Shown: positions 1 to 14,257 of the stretch, piece after piece
Layout of the letters: each line of letters starts with the position of its first letter
Numbering within the stretch: position 1 is the stretch's first letter
Assembly (NCBI RefSeq): GCF_900496995.4
Contig: NC_044004.1
Coordinates: 81,909,538-81,973,537 of the forward strand
Length of the DNA: 64,000 nt
Source of the DNA: Aquila chrysaetos chrysaetos
Taxonomy: Eukaryota > Chordata > Aves > Accipitriformes > Accipitridae
Direction of reading: 5' to 3'
The notes under the pieces: model-generated
Seen by the model: the letters and a program-made list of their open reading frames with translations, nothing else
Database searches by the model: none
What the model was told of the DNA's origin: nothing
Program-made: the position numbers and the translations under genes

Positions 1-960
1 GCCCCGCCGTCCCCGTCCAGCGGGGCTCCGTCTCCCCGCTCCCCGCGGCCGCGCTCTCAGTGGGCGGACCGGGGAAGCCCGCCGGGCGGCCCCCCGCACC
101 GGGGACCCCCCCCCCCCCCGCAGCAGCCCCGCTGCTTCCCGGCCACCGAGCCCCGCCTGGCCCCCGGGGGGGGCCCTCCCCGGCGGGCTCAGCCACGCCG
201 ACCCCCCCACCTCCGCCGCCGCACCTGCCGCCCGCGCAGGCGCGGCCCCACGCAGGGAGCCGGGACGCGGACACGCGTGTCGCCGCCGCTGCCGCCGCGG
301 CGCGCACCCACCTGCCGAAGGCGCGGCGGGCCGGCGGGGGGCGAGGGCCCGCCTCCCGGCGCGGGGGGCGCGGGGGAAGCCATCTTCTCGCCCCGCGGCT
401 CCTTCCCGCCGGCGCCCGCCTCTCCTCAGCCCCGCGGCCGGCGGCGTCCGAGGAAGACAGCATGGGGGGGGCAGGGGGAGGGCGGAAGCAGAGGGGGGGG
501 CGAGGGAGGGGGGGATCCGGGCGGGCGGGTCGGCCAGGGGTGCGCTGCAGGGCTGTGGCTGCAGCGGGCGCAGCCCGGCCTGCGCGGGGGGAGATGTGGG
601 GGTGTGCGTGCGAGGGAGCCGGTGCGGTGCGGCGCGGCGGGGTGCCCGCAGGCGGCGGCGGGCGCGGAGGGGCGCGGAGGCGGAGGCCGGGCTCCCGATG
701 AGATCATGGACAGCTCCGCGGCTGCCGGCGAGCGGGCGGCGCCGGGGGGGGGGGGGGGAACGGGGGAGGACCCGCCTCGTCCTCGCACCCACACCCCCCC
801 CTCACACCTACAACCATCGCACACGTACCCCCTCGCGTCTGCCCGCGACCCCCCCACGCCCACCCTCACCCCCTCTCCCACGCACGCACCCACAGTCTCC
901 CCACAGAGCCAGGCCAGCGGTGAGTGGGTGGCCACGGCCAGGGCAGCAGGCTGAACCCAC
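1..960. promoter_or_regulatory. CpG island, probable ANK2 5' end (minus strand)
   Basis: The segment is extremely GC- and CpG-rich and drops abruptly to ordinary composition after about 960. In human the gene next to LARP7 on this side is ANK2, transcribed in the same direction as LARP7, so a leftward (minus) ANK2 promoter is expected here; that is inference from synteny. One minus-strand candidate first coding exon is visible: an ATG at 383 with A at -3 and G at +4, 24 proline/glycine/alanine-rich codons, then CAG followed by a GTGGGT donor (exon end 312, phase 0). On the plus strand an ATG at 706 and a GTGAGT donor after 919 could instead belong to a divergent transcript. No ankyrin repeat is encoded in the window. 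Confidence 0.55.
312..383 (-). CDS. Candidate first coding exon in CpG island (possible ANK2 alternative N-terminus)
   Basis: Seen: good Kozak context, 24 codons free of stops, and a CAG/GTGGGT donor giving a phase 0 exon end. Ankyrin genes do start with short unique N-terminal exons spliced to a common ankyrin-repeat exon, which would fit. The peptide is low-complexity (Pro, Gly, Ala) and could be chance in such GC-rich DNA. The acceptor exon would lie to the left of the window. Confidence 0.2.
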
Positions 961-2360
961 TGGGGCTTTGTTTTAAATTATAACACCTCCTTACTCCTTC
1001 CCATTCTGCTGCGAAGCTTCCAAACACAGCAATAAAACCGTGGCTTAGGGTTTTAGAGAAACTCGGATATTTTCAGGTGCAATTATCATCAGCCTCCGCC
1101 GTCTGGCTGCGCAGAAATGCGTGCAGGGTTTTCAACCGGTGAATGCCTTTTGGCCTTCATCTGGGTGGAACACGAAGGGGGAAGAATTATTCCCGGCTGC
1201 CTACATCCAGATATTTTAAGGCCACAAGGGACCCTATAATCAGAGAGTCTGATCTCCCACGTAAGACAGGAATTTCTAGGAATACAATTTCCCTCGGTGA
1301 CTCCTATAGCAAACCCCAAACAGCTGGTGGAGCTACCATATACATGTCAGAAAGACGATTCGAAATCGTCGAGTTAAAATGAAGCCATTACATCCCTAGG
1401 CAAGTGGTTCCAACAGTTAATTACACTCACTTATCTCTAGATTTTAGCCACAGGAGCTGGCTACGCCCCTGCCTGCCTGCCCAAGGAAACCTTCGCTCGC
1501 TCGCTCACATTTAAATGTGGCACCATGTCACAAATCCTCACCAAAATACCTGTCTCGTTATACAGCGATGCGCCTGCTAGCGTATGAAAAAACGTGATCT
1601 TCTTATTCAGGAGAAATTTGCCGCTTCACTCAAGTTTCTTTCAAAAAATAATTATGCTCTGTAATAAAAGGTGTAGGAAAACTGTTATTTAAAAGCATTC
1701 CTCTGCAAAACTCGGACTCCCACCCTGCCCCAGGCTCGAGAGCCTGCTCCAGTTTGTGTGCTCTTATCAGCAATCCTGTTTTTGAGTGCTACCAGCTAAA
1801 ATCGGTCTTTGGAAGCACAAGCTCAAAAATCACCATCATTTTTATTGCATGAGGGAGATGCTAAATTTACTCCTACCAGCTAATTAATCTGAAAACTACT
1901 TAGTCTTGTTTACGCTGGGATTTAGCCAACACCTTTAGCCCCACCTCCAGCTTCATATCCCTACATCCCTTCCTTGCTGACACGTTGGCAGCTGGATGGT
2001 CAGCTGGATCCAGCTGCAGGCTGATGTTTTTTGGAGGGCTGTTTGCCAGCTGCCCCGAGGGACCAGAGGGAGAATAAAACCTCCCTTTGAACAGAAACTT
2101 TTTTTTTCAGGTTATTATCACATCTCTCTAGGTGCGAAGGTGCTACACAGGCAGAGAACACAGCCCCCTCTTGTCAGAAGCACAAATAAATAAACGTATG
2201 TCTGCCAGCCAGCTTGGAGAGCTGGCACTCCCTCCACATGTATTTCTCCCATAATCAGCATATGTATTCCATTTATTTCACTCAGTGATGGATGCAGAGG
2301 ATAAGGAGGGCTGAAGAAGCAATAATAGCTGGTAATAGGTGGTGGGAATTGGATACTCAC

Positions 2361-2471
2361 TTAATGAGAAGGGTGGAGCGGAGAGAACCAGTGGAAAACC
2401 AAGACACAGGCGAGAGGGCAGCAGTGCTCTGGCCATGACTAAGCTTCAGTCTGAAGCCCGCGGTATTTAAA
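2361..2471 (-). promoter_or_regulatory. Weak candidate TATA-driven first exon
   Basis: On the minus strand a TTTAAATA box (2464-2471) is followed about 30 bases downstream by an ATG at 2436 with good context, and a consensus GTGAGT donor closes a possible exon at 2361. The arrangement resembles a tissue-specific alternative first exon, for instance of a leftward gene such as ANK2. The encoded peptide is unfamiliar and each element is common by chance. Confidence 0.15.
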
Positions 2472-4901
2472 GGTGCTGGCGGAGGGTGGCTCTAAGGGAA
2501 GCTTGTGACACTGCTCCCGTCTTAGAAAGCGCCAATGATCCTGTTCCCATTCAGGGCTAGTTTTCCCTCCTGTTTTCTTGCAAGTCTATTTTACCACTTA
2601 ACCTCCAAAATAATGAGGCTTTTCTTCTCCTTTCCTAGCTCCCAAGCCTTTGCCAGGTGGAGGACCTCCCTCACCTCTGCGCTCGGGTACAGCCCATTCC
2701 CGGTGTGGAGTTCCTGGGGATGGGTAGGGACAACCAAGGACATAGTAAAACTCCCAGGGGGTCCTAGGAAGTTAAGCTAGCGCAGACAAGCTCCCTATGG
2801 TCTTTTACTGATATGGCCCATAGCACTGGCTGATTGTGGAAAAATCTCTCTCCTGACCCCAAATAATCCAGAGAGGTTCAACCTTGGGCATAGGGACAGC
2901 CCAGAAGAACGCCGAAGCACCCTGTCCTGATTTTGTTTCTGTGGTTGCAGTAAACTCAGTCTGAGGCAAAAAAGAGCAAGCTCTGGTAGCCAGTCAGTGC
3001 CTCCTGGCAGTAAGGAGGGGAGGAGGAAACCAGCCTGTGTGCTGCTGGTGACCAGCGCAAGGCCCCAACGCACAGGGGGAAACAGTACAGATCTATAGAG
3101 AATGATCCAATTTTCTCAATTCCTCCTTTGTCTGTCTTAGAGCGACAGTGCTTTGGGCATGGTTTCCCAGCCAGCCTGTGCCCTGCTTGATGAGGAGGAC
3201 CGATGCTGATGCAGGTAGTGATTCAGCCCCGCTCAACTTGGAATAATTGAGGAGAGCACCGAAGGACGACATTCATCTACGTCAATTAAAGCTCTTTGGG
3301 GACCTTGCTTCAGCAGAGGATCACACGTGCTGGGGACTTGCCTCTCCAGAGTCCCACCTTCTGCGCCACGTGCCCTGCTCCGCAGGATGTGCTCAGCACG
3401 CGCTGTCCTTCCCTTAACGCTCCTTCACAAAGCGTCCTTCAACTTGAAGGACGAGCACTCCCGTCATCTCTGCCAGACTCGACGCCTAGCCCAGAAGCTG
3501 TAGCCCAAACAAACAGGTCAGGTGCACGGTATGTGCATGTGAGATGCTAACATCAGACAAGAAAAAAAAACCCCAAAACCAACATTCAAAACAGTTCTCA
3601 GAATTCTTAACTTCACTGGAGCGGGGCCTGCTTTTTCGCTGCTGATGCGAATTTGTTTCTACCTCCGTGGGCCAAAAGTGAGAGGAAAGCGTCTGGTGGA
3701 AAACTAGCGGTCGGCTGGTGTGTAACAGCTGCCACAGATTTGGCTCGGAATGGCCTCAGCAGGGACAGACTATCCTCTCTCCTGTCCCCACTGAGGCTGC
3801 TCGAATGCCATGTTTCAAAGCCCAGCTATTTGGCTTAGGCTTCAGCCGGAGGTCTGTGCCAGCGGGAGCTTGGGGATAGTGCCGGGAGAGAAGAGTGAAG
3901 AGAAGCAGAAGGGAAAATTCTGACTGAAAATTAGATGCAGTGCAGAGCGGTTGTGCTTTTTCAGGACCACCTAAGGACTTGGATGACCGATTCCTGTTTA
4001 ATTGGGCATTTTAATTTTCCAGGCATCTTTGAAAACTTCTGCCAAGACCTACAAACCATTAATTTTCAAGTCCAGCTTTGGGGAGCAGCCTGTTCTATCC
4101 CAACACACAGTACAAGCTTCACCTTATTGAAGAAAACCTCTTTTCTGCTCAAAGTACTGAGTTTTTGTGACCAGGACATCTCTATTCCTAAGCTGCCCTT
4201 GTGTCCTTGCTTTTATTCTCTCTACGCTTTGATACCAACTCTAATATTGTTCCGTTTCTTATTGATATCTGCAGGTCCTGGATTAAATGGCATTCCTGTA
4301 CACAGCCTGCTAACAGACATCCAGCCTTACTTCCACCATTTAACGTACCCTCTGCTGTGCCTGGGAGTTAAAATCCCCGTTAGCACAGCTTTGCCCTTTT
4401 GCCTGCTTTTTCACTTGGGCAGTGATTTTACACTCCAGTTCTTTTTGGATGAACAGCCTGTAAGATTCATATAACCAGTTTTCTTGCTGAAATATTTCTA
4501 GTATTGGGCCACAAGCACTCTACTGTTATTCTTTGAACAGCCTCTACCCCTCAAAGCTCAGGGTTTCTCGAGGGATATTATTCCTGGGCATTAAAAACAG
4601 GGGCCAGGTTACTCTGCCCTTCTGACTTGGCACCTGACAGGAGGACCCTGAGGTCCTCCCTATCGCCTGCCGAAGCACTTTCGGGGGTCAGTGGTCCGGT
4701 ATCAGAATGGTTAGCAGAGAATTAACAGCTGGATAATGGATAAATGAGCTTGACCTGATCCTTGCCAGTCTCTATGTGAAGGGAGCGATGCTGCGTTACA
4801 TCCACAGATCATCTACTTTCACACCCGTGTCAGATGAAGATAACATTTGCAGAGCGCTGTAGCAAGCAGCATGGCTGTGCTTTCTTGTTACGCCTTCTAT
4901 T

Positions 4902-4903
<2 letters not shown>

Positions 4904-4931
<28 letters not shown>
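4904..4931. repeat. poly(T) tract, 28 nt
   Basis: Uninterrupted run of 28 T. No flanking retroelement body was recognised. Confidence 0.95.
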
Positions 4932-4934
<3 letters not shown>

Positions 4935-7900
4935 GCAGCGCTACATTGCCAGCAACAAGACAGAAGCCCTCCTCTTGTTATTTTAATTTGCCAAACATGA
5001 CTGGCAAAAGGCTGAGCTGGATTCTCAGGTAGCATCATGTGCATTGCTCCCATCAGTTAAAAAACTATCAATCCATACTTTCTAAAGATGTACCCATGAG
5101 ACAGCCTGCAAAATATTTGTGGCAGCTGATGCCTAGCAGCCTGTGCTACAGCTTTGCGGCGCAGCCACGCAAGGCAATGCACCGCCTCATAAAATCATCT
5201 TGTGCGGCGTGTTTGAGAAGAGTGCTGCCTGCAGACAGGTCTGCAGACAAAGCAGAAGCACCATGGAAACTGCTCGAGAACAAAGGCGCCACAGAAAGGG
5301 TAGAAACAGCGAGCTGTGCCACGACCTGCGAGGAATGCCCAAAGTACTTGTCTTTGCCTTGTGTTCACCTCCCAAAGCTGCAGCCCCCACCGCACCGAAC
5401 TGAACTGTGACCTGCCCAGGGATTTCAGCGGGGTCAGGGTTTCACTTCCTCACCTCCGATAAAGAAAATGAATGGGGAATCAGGACAAGCAGATACCGAT
5501 TTTGCACAGAATTGTGTTTTCTATCTCCAAGGTGATGATGTAAAGTAGGGCAGCCCGTGGGAAATACAGAGAGCATTTACTTTTCAGTAGGCATCACCAC
5601 GGACTGAAACAGAGCCTACTAGAAGGGATAATAAAGTAGGAGTTAAAAGAAATACTTGGCACTCTAGAGGCTCAGGGGCTGTTTCAGGGACATATCAGTG
5701 TCTGTTTATCCATTTTTGTCCTCTTCCCTGGGTACCAACTGCTGGTGCTGCTGGAGATGGGGTGCCAAGCTAAAGGAAACCACAGTCCCACTGGGTATAT
5801 GGCCGCTGTTACTTGTTCTTCCTGTTAACATCTACCGTTAGCCAAATCTTAATCTAATTTGTTTTCAGACAACCATAGGGAGCGACACAACCAGCTCATT
5901 CCAGCTAATGGAGTCCATACTGTACCTTTTTCATCCAGTGGTCATAGCAGAGCCTACAAGAGGATTCAGAGTGTACCAGTGGGAAGGTGACATGCCGAGC
6001 CCGACACACGTTGTCTCCTTTTGTTAGGGAACAGCTGAAATGCAGTGTAACTGTAGCTTTTGTTCTAGAAATTTTGAAGAATGACAATTGTATTTACTCG
6101 TAAGTGGGAGATGATGTGGTCTTTATACAACTTGTCGGTTTTCCCCCGTGTTACATTTTAATGCCCATAAGTACCACAAAACAATGTCTAGCAATTCCCA
6201 CACGGCTTGTATTGATGTCAAAAAGCCACTGCATGACATTGCCAGTTCTTTTTCCTCTCCAGTGGCTCTGAGTCTCAGTGACAGATGAATACAAAACAGA
6301 TGGGATGGTGGCAGAACCTCATCAGATTGACCTGATAGGCCTCAAGCTGCCCATGGTATTGCATAGATTAGTGTCATGTAACGCTGGGCTTTGTATTTTG
6401 ATACTGAAAGATACACAGCGGCTTTAGTCTTTCATCTTGTCCTGTCCTAATGTCAGGATCCTCATTTTGACTTGATATTATGCAGAAAATATACTTAAGA
6501 AGATGCACCTGTATTTCTGTGTCTCTTATCAGCTTTCTGTGGTAAGCCTCAAAATAGCAAGAGACTTCCCTGCTGCATGAAAAGGCTTTTTGAATCACGG
6601 CATTTAAAATCAGACAAAAAACCCTCAAATTTTGACCAAAACGATTTTTGGAGTTACTACATTGTTGTCATGTGTGCTTCTTCAATTGCTATTATCTCAC
6701 ATGCAATTATTTAATAGCCATATTACTTTGGAAATATCTGTTTGTATTTGGCCATAGCAACACATTTGACATTTCCATTCAGTCCAAGAGATCCCAGCAA
6801 GCTATTCTGTGAGCATCGACAGCACAGCAACGTCACTGAAAAATAACGTCCTTACTTTCTGACAAAATTACTCCTAGCCTTTTCCACAGCAGACACAAGA
6901 CATTTCCAAGAGATACTGCAGTCACACAGCCGAGTCGGCTTGCTGAGGCCAAGAACATTATTCAGCTTCTCCGTGACCTGCAGCCGTGTGTGCAGGCCCC
7001 TGCAGAAGGGTCTGTCCTGGCCGGTGCGAGGGGCCGACAGCAGCTCCAAGCACTCAGCACCTCGCAGCTGCGAATCCCAGGTCGCCTCTCTCTCCTTAAG
7101 GATGTTCACACCTCTTTTGCAGAGCAGATCTAGAAGAATATCAGAAACAACAGCGAAGCAGAGCACCACGAGGAATATATTTGCTGGGTATTAGCTACTG
7201 GGCTTTTTTGGTGGTATTACTATTCTGTACATGTAATACTTATTTTTTGCATTACCACGTGTTGCCCTCTAGCTGCATGGTGTCGCAGGGCCGCTTCGAG
7301 TCATCACCCTCATCTGCAGGCACTCATTCACATAGGCCTCCCTTGGCACTAGGATGCTGCCGAGACCAGGAAAGCCCGTCCCAGCACTCCCCGGGAGTCA
7401 CGCCTTCCCTACGCTTCTCCGAGGAGATCATGGCGAGGGAGGAAAGGATTGCACTGCCTCTGCCAGGGGAAAGCAGAGCCTGTCGTGCCAGCTCACCCCT
7501 CCCCATCGCATCTGGCTCAGAAAACATCTTGGTATGCTAGGAGAGGTGAACGCCAAAAAACTGGAAAGCTCCTTTTGCTTGGGAAGCAGAGATGCTCCGC
7601 CAAACTGTGGCTGGTGTCGGCTGAGTCGTCTAAGGGTCTGGCAGACCAGCCTCTCTCGGGAGGTTTTTGTTATGTCCAGCTTTAGGCGTGATGCAAACCC
7701 CATGAGAACAGCTCCCCTGCAGTATGCTGTCACTTCTAATTCCCATCATGGCTAAAAGCAGACAGTGCCAAGACATGGGGGAAAAAAATGTTTTTAAAAT
7801 TAACCCTTCGAACCTGGATTGGTACCTCCTGGTAGCATCCCTGAAGAGATTCCACCCTCCCATCTGCAACCAGTCAGCAGCTCCGATTGCCTCGTCCTTC

Positions 7901-10900
7901 CTGCTTCTGCCACTGCCAGGTTCAACCCGTATGTGCTGCTGCTGCTGCCTGTGGCATTTGAGTCTCCACCTGTACGCAACAGAAGCACCAGCATTTGCTT
8001 TCCTACCTCTTGCACTGACACAGCAAAAGCCACCATATTTAGAAAATGTTTCAAGCCAGGTACTCCGACTTTCCACTGTGAACTCTCTGCTTCTCAGTTT
8101 AATTTTTGATAGGGCTTGTTTGACTGCATCCCCATTCAGTCACAGGCAGCGTGACAGCAGTGCACTTCTTTCCAAGCCTGTTGCATGCCTTTTCCAAAGA
8201 GGCAAAGCACTGGATGAGACACCCATCACAATTTGGAAAGGTGGCAACTGCCAATAAAAGGACCACCAGCATGAAATAGTTTGATTAACATCTGCTCATG
8301 CAGCAGGACACATTGTCTGCCATCCAGCAGCCATCACATTGAGCTAGTGGAGAGAAATAACATTTTCCTGGGTGGGCAAGCTGTCTTTTCCCAGCGCAGG
8401 ATGCCAGTCTAACATTGCAGAAAACACTACCCTTCTCCCAGCCTCACCTACCACCAGCTTCAGCAGGAATACCTCCATTTCCCCACATACATTGCCACCT
8501 CACATCCAAAGGCCAAGTTATCATCTCCATATATGATGTGACCGCACTCAGCGTTAGCCAACACAGCCATACTTCCCCGTTGTAAAAGCTCCAGCCGTTC
8601 CTTTCCGATACGAACTCCTCAGGAAGCGCCCTAAGGAAGGACTCTCTCTTCTCCACACACCGTGCAATGCCCACCAACTATCAGTTGCTTTAACGTGTTT
8701 GGACATTCCTTAAAATTGTTGCTTTCACACATCAAAGAGGCGAGCATACGCAATTTAAGACAAAGTAAACATGGACTACCAGACCAACAAAGGAAGAATG
8801 TATGAGTTAAAAAGAGTGGCCCACATTGTCAGGTTTCCCTAAAGGAAAGAGTCCAACCCAGCCACAAACAACGTGTCCCAGCACTGGTAAAACACTTAGA
8901 CAACAAATGGGATATAAAATACAGCACAGGAGTCATAATAGGGGCATAATAGGGGCATCTGAAACAGGGGATGGTACCAAACTCAGGCTTAAAAACTGCA
9001 GAACAACTCTGTGTCTCTCTCCCTGCTGGAAGCTGCGGATGACCTGTTCTGCCACTGCAGCTGCATCTATATATAGCTGCATAGAGAGAGATATATATGG
9101 CTATAGAATTATATATATAGTCTAAACCCAATTAGGCTGCTCAGCTGCTTGTTTCAACACCCAAATAACTTTAAATATTGTGCCCCTGATTCAAATTATA
9201 TTATTCTGGTTCTTCCATCAGTATAAGAGCGTGGCAACGGACCTGGCAGAGACCAGTAGGGTTTCAGGTACGCTTGTAGAAAGGAGGTGATGAGAGTGTT
9301 AAAGGGGCTTACCTTTAATCCTGGCATCCAGGAAACCAATGACAAAGAGAGAAGGAACGGGTGTAAAAGAAGGACAGGAAAGGAAAAAGATTATGTCAAT
9401 CAAAAGGAAAAGGGAAATTATTTCCCTCTTGCTTAAAGTTTTCAAGACACTCACTGTGATTTTTCCACAGTTGTGATTTTTGGCATAATAGCAGTTCTGG
9501 TGTAAACGCAGACATTGGGTGCCCGGCTGGGCAGCCATGGGCAGGGCAGGGAGTAGCATCAGGGCACAGACCGGAGCTGCCAGGCCGAGACCTTTGCCGC
9601 CATCTTGAAGACCAACCCTTGGCAAAAAGCAAAAAACACTGAGTAAATCTGCTCAACTCAGTCACTTGGCTTTTCTAAGAGCAAAATAAACCGCCATCAA
9701 GTGGAAAATCCAGAAGTTGCGGTTGTTTGATACTGTCTCCATCGCTCTAGGTGCAGAGTTTAATCTACCTTTTCACATCTGACACGAGAAGTGAATCCAA
9801 CACAGACCAGAAAACACCTCAGAGCTATTGCTGAGAGAAGATGGGGGAAAATTATTTGAGGATGAATTGTGGTGGCATAAATAATAAGCTTTGCAGTGGA
9901 TGTTTCAGTGCAAGTCAAGGCATTTCAGTGGATTCAAAATTCAGCTTTCAGTTTTGAGAGTGTTAAATGTCAGGAAAAAAAAAGATTTATATCAAAGCAG
10001 CACTGTATTAAAGAGATTAATTATGTCTGAAACTTTAGCCAAATTAACGGATAGATGTTTCTGTATCTGCCATAGTGCAAGACACTAGAAGCAAGAAAGT
10101 CTACAGCTACAACATGGAGAATAACAAAGAAAACTGTAACACAAAAGGAGGCAGACAGAACTGGCTTCTGCCTTGTCATTAACAATGACCTAACTTTGCT
10201 TTCGGAGCTGTACTCAAACATGAGCTCCATGAACACTCTGTACTGATAGGGAAAAAGGCAAAAGGACAACCTGTTGTTTGTGCCGATTGAATCACATTGG
10301 TTTTACAGCAGCGGATGCCCCTGAAGCAAGTGCAGACCATGGCTGAGCTCACCTCTGCCTGCCTCCACACATAAGAACTTGTCTGCACTGCAAAAATGTC
10401 ACATTTTCTTTAGGCTATGCCAGGTAAAAGCCACTGTGAAGACAGACTTTAGCTTATCATCGGTGAGATAAAATTCCCACCTTGCAAGCTACCTTGCAAT
10501 AAGATTGAATTTATTTGTATACAAGAATAACTGATATATATTACTTGCCATAAAAGAGGAAATTCAGGGCTTTTGGTTTTAGAATAAGGCTCTTTCTGGT
10601 GAGTGTGAAGTTCAGACTAGACAGCATCGCCTGTTTCTGAACCAAGGTTTTATTAGTCTGGCTAAACTGAGCCAGCAGGTCAAGTACACTTTGCACTTGT
10701 CCACATGGAAGAGGTCTTCCAGGCTAAACCTTGCAAGAAGTTATCTGCTGAGGCACCACATATGATGGATAAGATCTGAGGGAGTGGCTGTATTCCCAAA
10801 ATACACACCAAACATATACTACACAAAATACTAAGTAACAAAAAGTCACTTTTCATAACAAAAGCACATTTCAGTGTATAGCAGATAAGGGAAAGGAAAG

Positions 10901-11515
10901 CAAACAGAAATACCAACCATGGTGAGGAAAAAAAAAAGCACAACAAAACAAAGAAGAAAGTTGCATAAAGCATGAAGGTAAAAAGGTATTCAACCACGTC
11001 CGCTCCATACGTTATTCAGATGGTGGAAGAACTGGAACTTGCTCCCTCCACTGAGACAAGGAGTAGGGGAGCTTCTGACTTAAATATTAATTATGCTCTT
11101 TTGCCTTTGACGACAAGGAAGAACACATGTAACATGCATCCCACTTATCACGATGTATGCTCCCACCACCAGTTAGTGGAGATCTCTCTGTTGATGAAAC
11201 TTCTGCATTTATCTGGTCTGTTATTGACTGTGAAGAGTAATTCAGTGCCAAACTACCCAAATTTTTCTGTGGATAGCTCTGCCGTCCGAGGGAGGAGCAG
11301 TATTCAACCCAGATGCAAGTAGTTTCAGTTACCCTCGGAGAAGTGTTTTCCCAGCTTGATGAAAATCTTTCCTGAACGTACTAGAAAAACATCTTTCTGG
11401 TCCATCACAGGCAGCAGATGAGAGCCAGGGCTCGTGGCTGGTGCCTGGGGACCACGGGTCCCAGCACCTGGCCACCTCGCAGGCTCCCTGGGAGCACAGC
11501 GGACTTCCACCTCTA

Positions 11516-11534
11516 CCCCCCCCCCCCCCCCCCC
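11516..11534. repeat. poly(C) tract, 19 nt
   Basis: Uninterrupted run of 19 C in a GC-rich intergenic patch. Confidence 0.95.
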
Positions 11535-14233
11535 AAATTATGTATATAGTTTCATCTACGTGATCAGCCAGGGTGTAATGCATAGCAAAACCCGGTGGAT
11601 GCAAAGCTGCCCTAAGCTTTGCATTGTGCCCACAGTGCAGGACAGCATGTAGCAGCTTTGCCCTCTGCTGGCCAGAGCCTGGGAGACCCCACAGCCCGGC
11701 CCCAAGCAGGAGCCCCCCTGCCCCAGGGGCACCCCCCAGGGCTGCCACCCCTGTCCACAGCTCTCCCCAGGCCGGCAGAGCAAGATTAGATACAGCAACA
11801 GACTCGGCAAGTCGTCAGCTGGTGGGTAGTGGCCCCTCACTGGGAACGGCTGTACCCAAAACTCTAGCAAAAGAACAGACTAAAAACCTCTAAGTTTGAT
11901 GGAGCCACAACCCCTGCCCCCTCCTCTGCCCCAGCCCCACAAAAGATGAGAGAGAAATGGGGTAGCTTAAATGACCTTAAGTAAAATCACACCATACTGG
12001 AAGGCTTTTCCCATCACATTCATCACACTCTTAATTTTATTCCAGGTCCTTTCTTTTATACAAATCATTAGGATTCAACACTGCAATTAGACATTTGGAA
12101 ACGGCGTTACTGGCAGCCAGCTACCACTGAGGCGTGTGCAGGGCCAGGGCGCTGCGACACAGGTTGGAAACAGAAATGCCAATGCAGAAACACAGGCAGC
12201 CATTCTGCCCACGCGGCCCGTCATTAGCTTTCGAGTGCCAGGGCTGGTTTGTCCCTTCCCTTTACCTTTCTCCCACTTCTTTTCACCCTCAGGCATTTGG
12301 TTCCACTCAAAATGCCATAAGGCAATCAAATCGCAGCAGCGATGAGCGAGTGTTTATCCAGCTCAAAACGAGTCGCCTTGGCAACAGCAAGCAAAACTCT
12401 CCCATGTTCTCCTGCCTTCGTTTTCTCCTCATTTTGCAGCAATTGGTGTGACTCGGGTAACAGCTATGCATGCTAAGTATGCCATCAACACCGGTTCCAG
12501 CAGAGACTTGAATAGGGGAGCTGGCCCAGCTCTGCTTGTAAACTACAAAAACCTGTGGGCTGCCAAGTACCCCAGAAAATTGCCCAGCCTCTCGGCACTG
12601 GCAGCTCCCAAGTTCAAAGGATTCGCCTACCATTACAACAGCGACCGCTGGCTTTGAAGGCAAGTCCAAGAGCCCCCAGCTTTGCAGTTCTCTGTCACTT
12701 ACAGCTCCATTAGAGAGTGACCCTTTGAGAATGAAGACACAATCAGAAGATCTGTATGGTTGGTTCGATTACATGTTCAACCTGTATCTGAACATCAATG
12801 GTTTGGGACACAGTGACTTTCTGCAAAGCCCAAGCACTACACTACGCAGCAAGTACTCATTTGCAGCACTTCTGGTTAATGCCTGGCAATGTACACCCAG
12901 CATGTGTACTTCAGCCAGGCATTTAGGCTGTGCGTACTTACACACAATGTCTTCCTCAGCAATGAAGTCAGCTTAAAATTTCCCACCGTTATTTGTCCAG
13001 ATCCTTGAGGTCACACACTTTACAGCAGGCTCCCAGGGACCACTGTGCAGCAGCACCTGCGGGCTCAGGGGCAGGCACAAGCAGCCCCTGGTGAGAGACA
13101 GTACAAACTCCTAGGCCAGTGTTGCCACGAAAGAGACAGACTGATAATCCCATCTTCACAACACAACAAAAAGCAGCTAGAAATATTTTTTTTTCCCCTT
13201 TGTAAAAGTAATCAAGTACGTTCTCCTAGCCATTTCTCTAACACACTGACAAAACACTTACTGGCATTGATTTAAAAAGGTAAAAACCAAAATACGACAG
13301 CTGTGCACTTGCATTTAAAATAAATGCGCTTCAATACTTGCAGGACCAAACTTCTAACCTGCTACAAGAGAAGGAAGTACATTAGGAATATAATGCTTTA
13401 ATACATTTAGTACAAATATAGCTAGTTCACATAGAACAGTTCTGTTCACCCAGAACATTCAAGGTAAACAAGCCATATTCCTCTAGTACAGCGCCACAAT
13501 TGACACAAAGAAAGCATATTTAATGCTAGGAAGAAGATCGCACTTTTGGTAGAGAGCAACTTCCATAACACCATCCACAGAAACTTAATCACTTGTAGGC
13601 GAGGCAACCATATTACTTCCCCACTCAGGCACATTTCAAAGTCACCCAAGCATACCTTATCTAATTATTTTTTACAGCATCATGCAGCATTATTCCCTGA
13701 TTTAATCCTGTCTGAGATCATTAGACACTACGGTACCGCAAGTAAGCAATTACGACACTGACCTACGTTCTAGGGGACTTGGGCAGGCAAGTGCCTTTGT
13801 CGTCTTATCAGAGGGTAATTTTCTAATTTGATTTACAGCCTCTCTAGAAAAAGATAATTTACCTACCTGCTAGCTTTCAAGGACTGCCTTAAAGCCTGAT
13901 TTAAACTAGGATACGCAGTACATCTTGGGGGGTGGGGGGAAAGAACATACAGAATGCCAGTATTAGCTATGTAAGATAAAACAGGTAGAACAAGCAATGT
14001 TAAATCAGACTCGGTCAGATGGTAAAAAAAAAAAAATTAAGTGTTAACAAAGAGAAGGGCATAGTCTTTGGGAATACAGCATGTCAAGAGAGAAGACAGA
14101 AAAACATTTAGTAAGTTCTCTCACTGTAGACACACGCCTCAGACAAGAGCACTCTGGCATCTCATGGTAACTTGAGTCTCCTGTCGGAGCTGTAATTCAG
14201 TGCAAATATTCCTCCTCCCTGCCCTCCTCCCTG

Positions 14234-14257
14234 CCCCCCCCCCCCCCCCCCCCCCCC
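14234..14257. repeat. poly(C) tract, 24 nt
   Basis: Uninterrupted run of 24 C preceded by a CCTCCCTGC-type pyrimidine-rich stretch. Length may be unreliable in the assembly. Confidence 0.95.

Noticed and set aside
3935..4474. 179-codon plus-strand ORF in the intergenic region
   Set aside because: No recognisable domain, no promoter or splice signals; consistent with chance.
7724..8257. 177-codon plus-strand ORF overlapped by ORFs on both strands
   Set aside because: No similarity recognised and competing frames of similar length; treated as chance.
9299..9350. Minus-strand GTAAGC donor near 9312 as an exon end
   Set aside because: No convincing acceptor, frame or similarity upstream.
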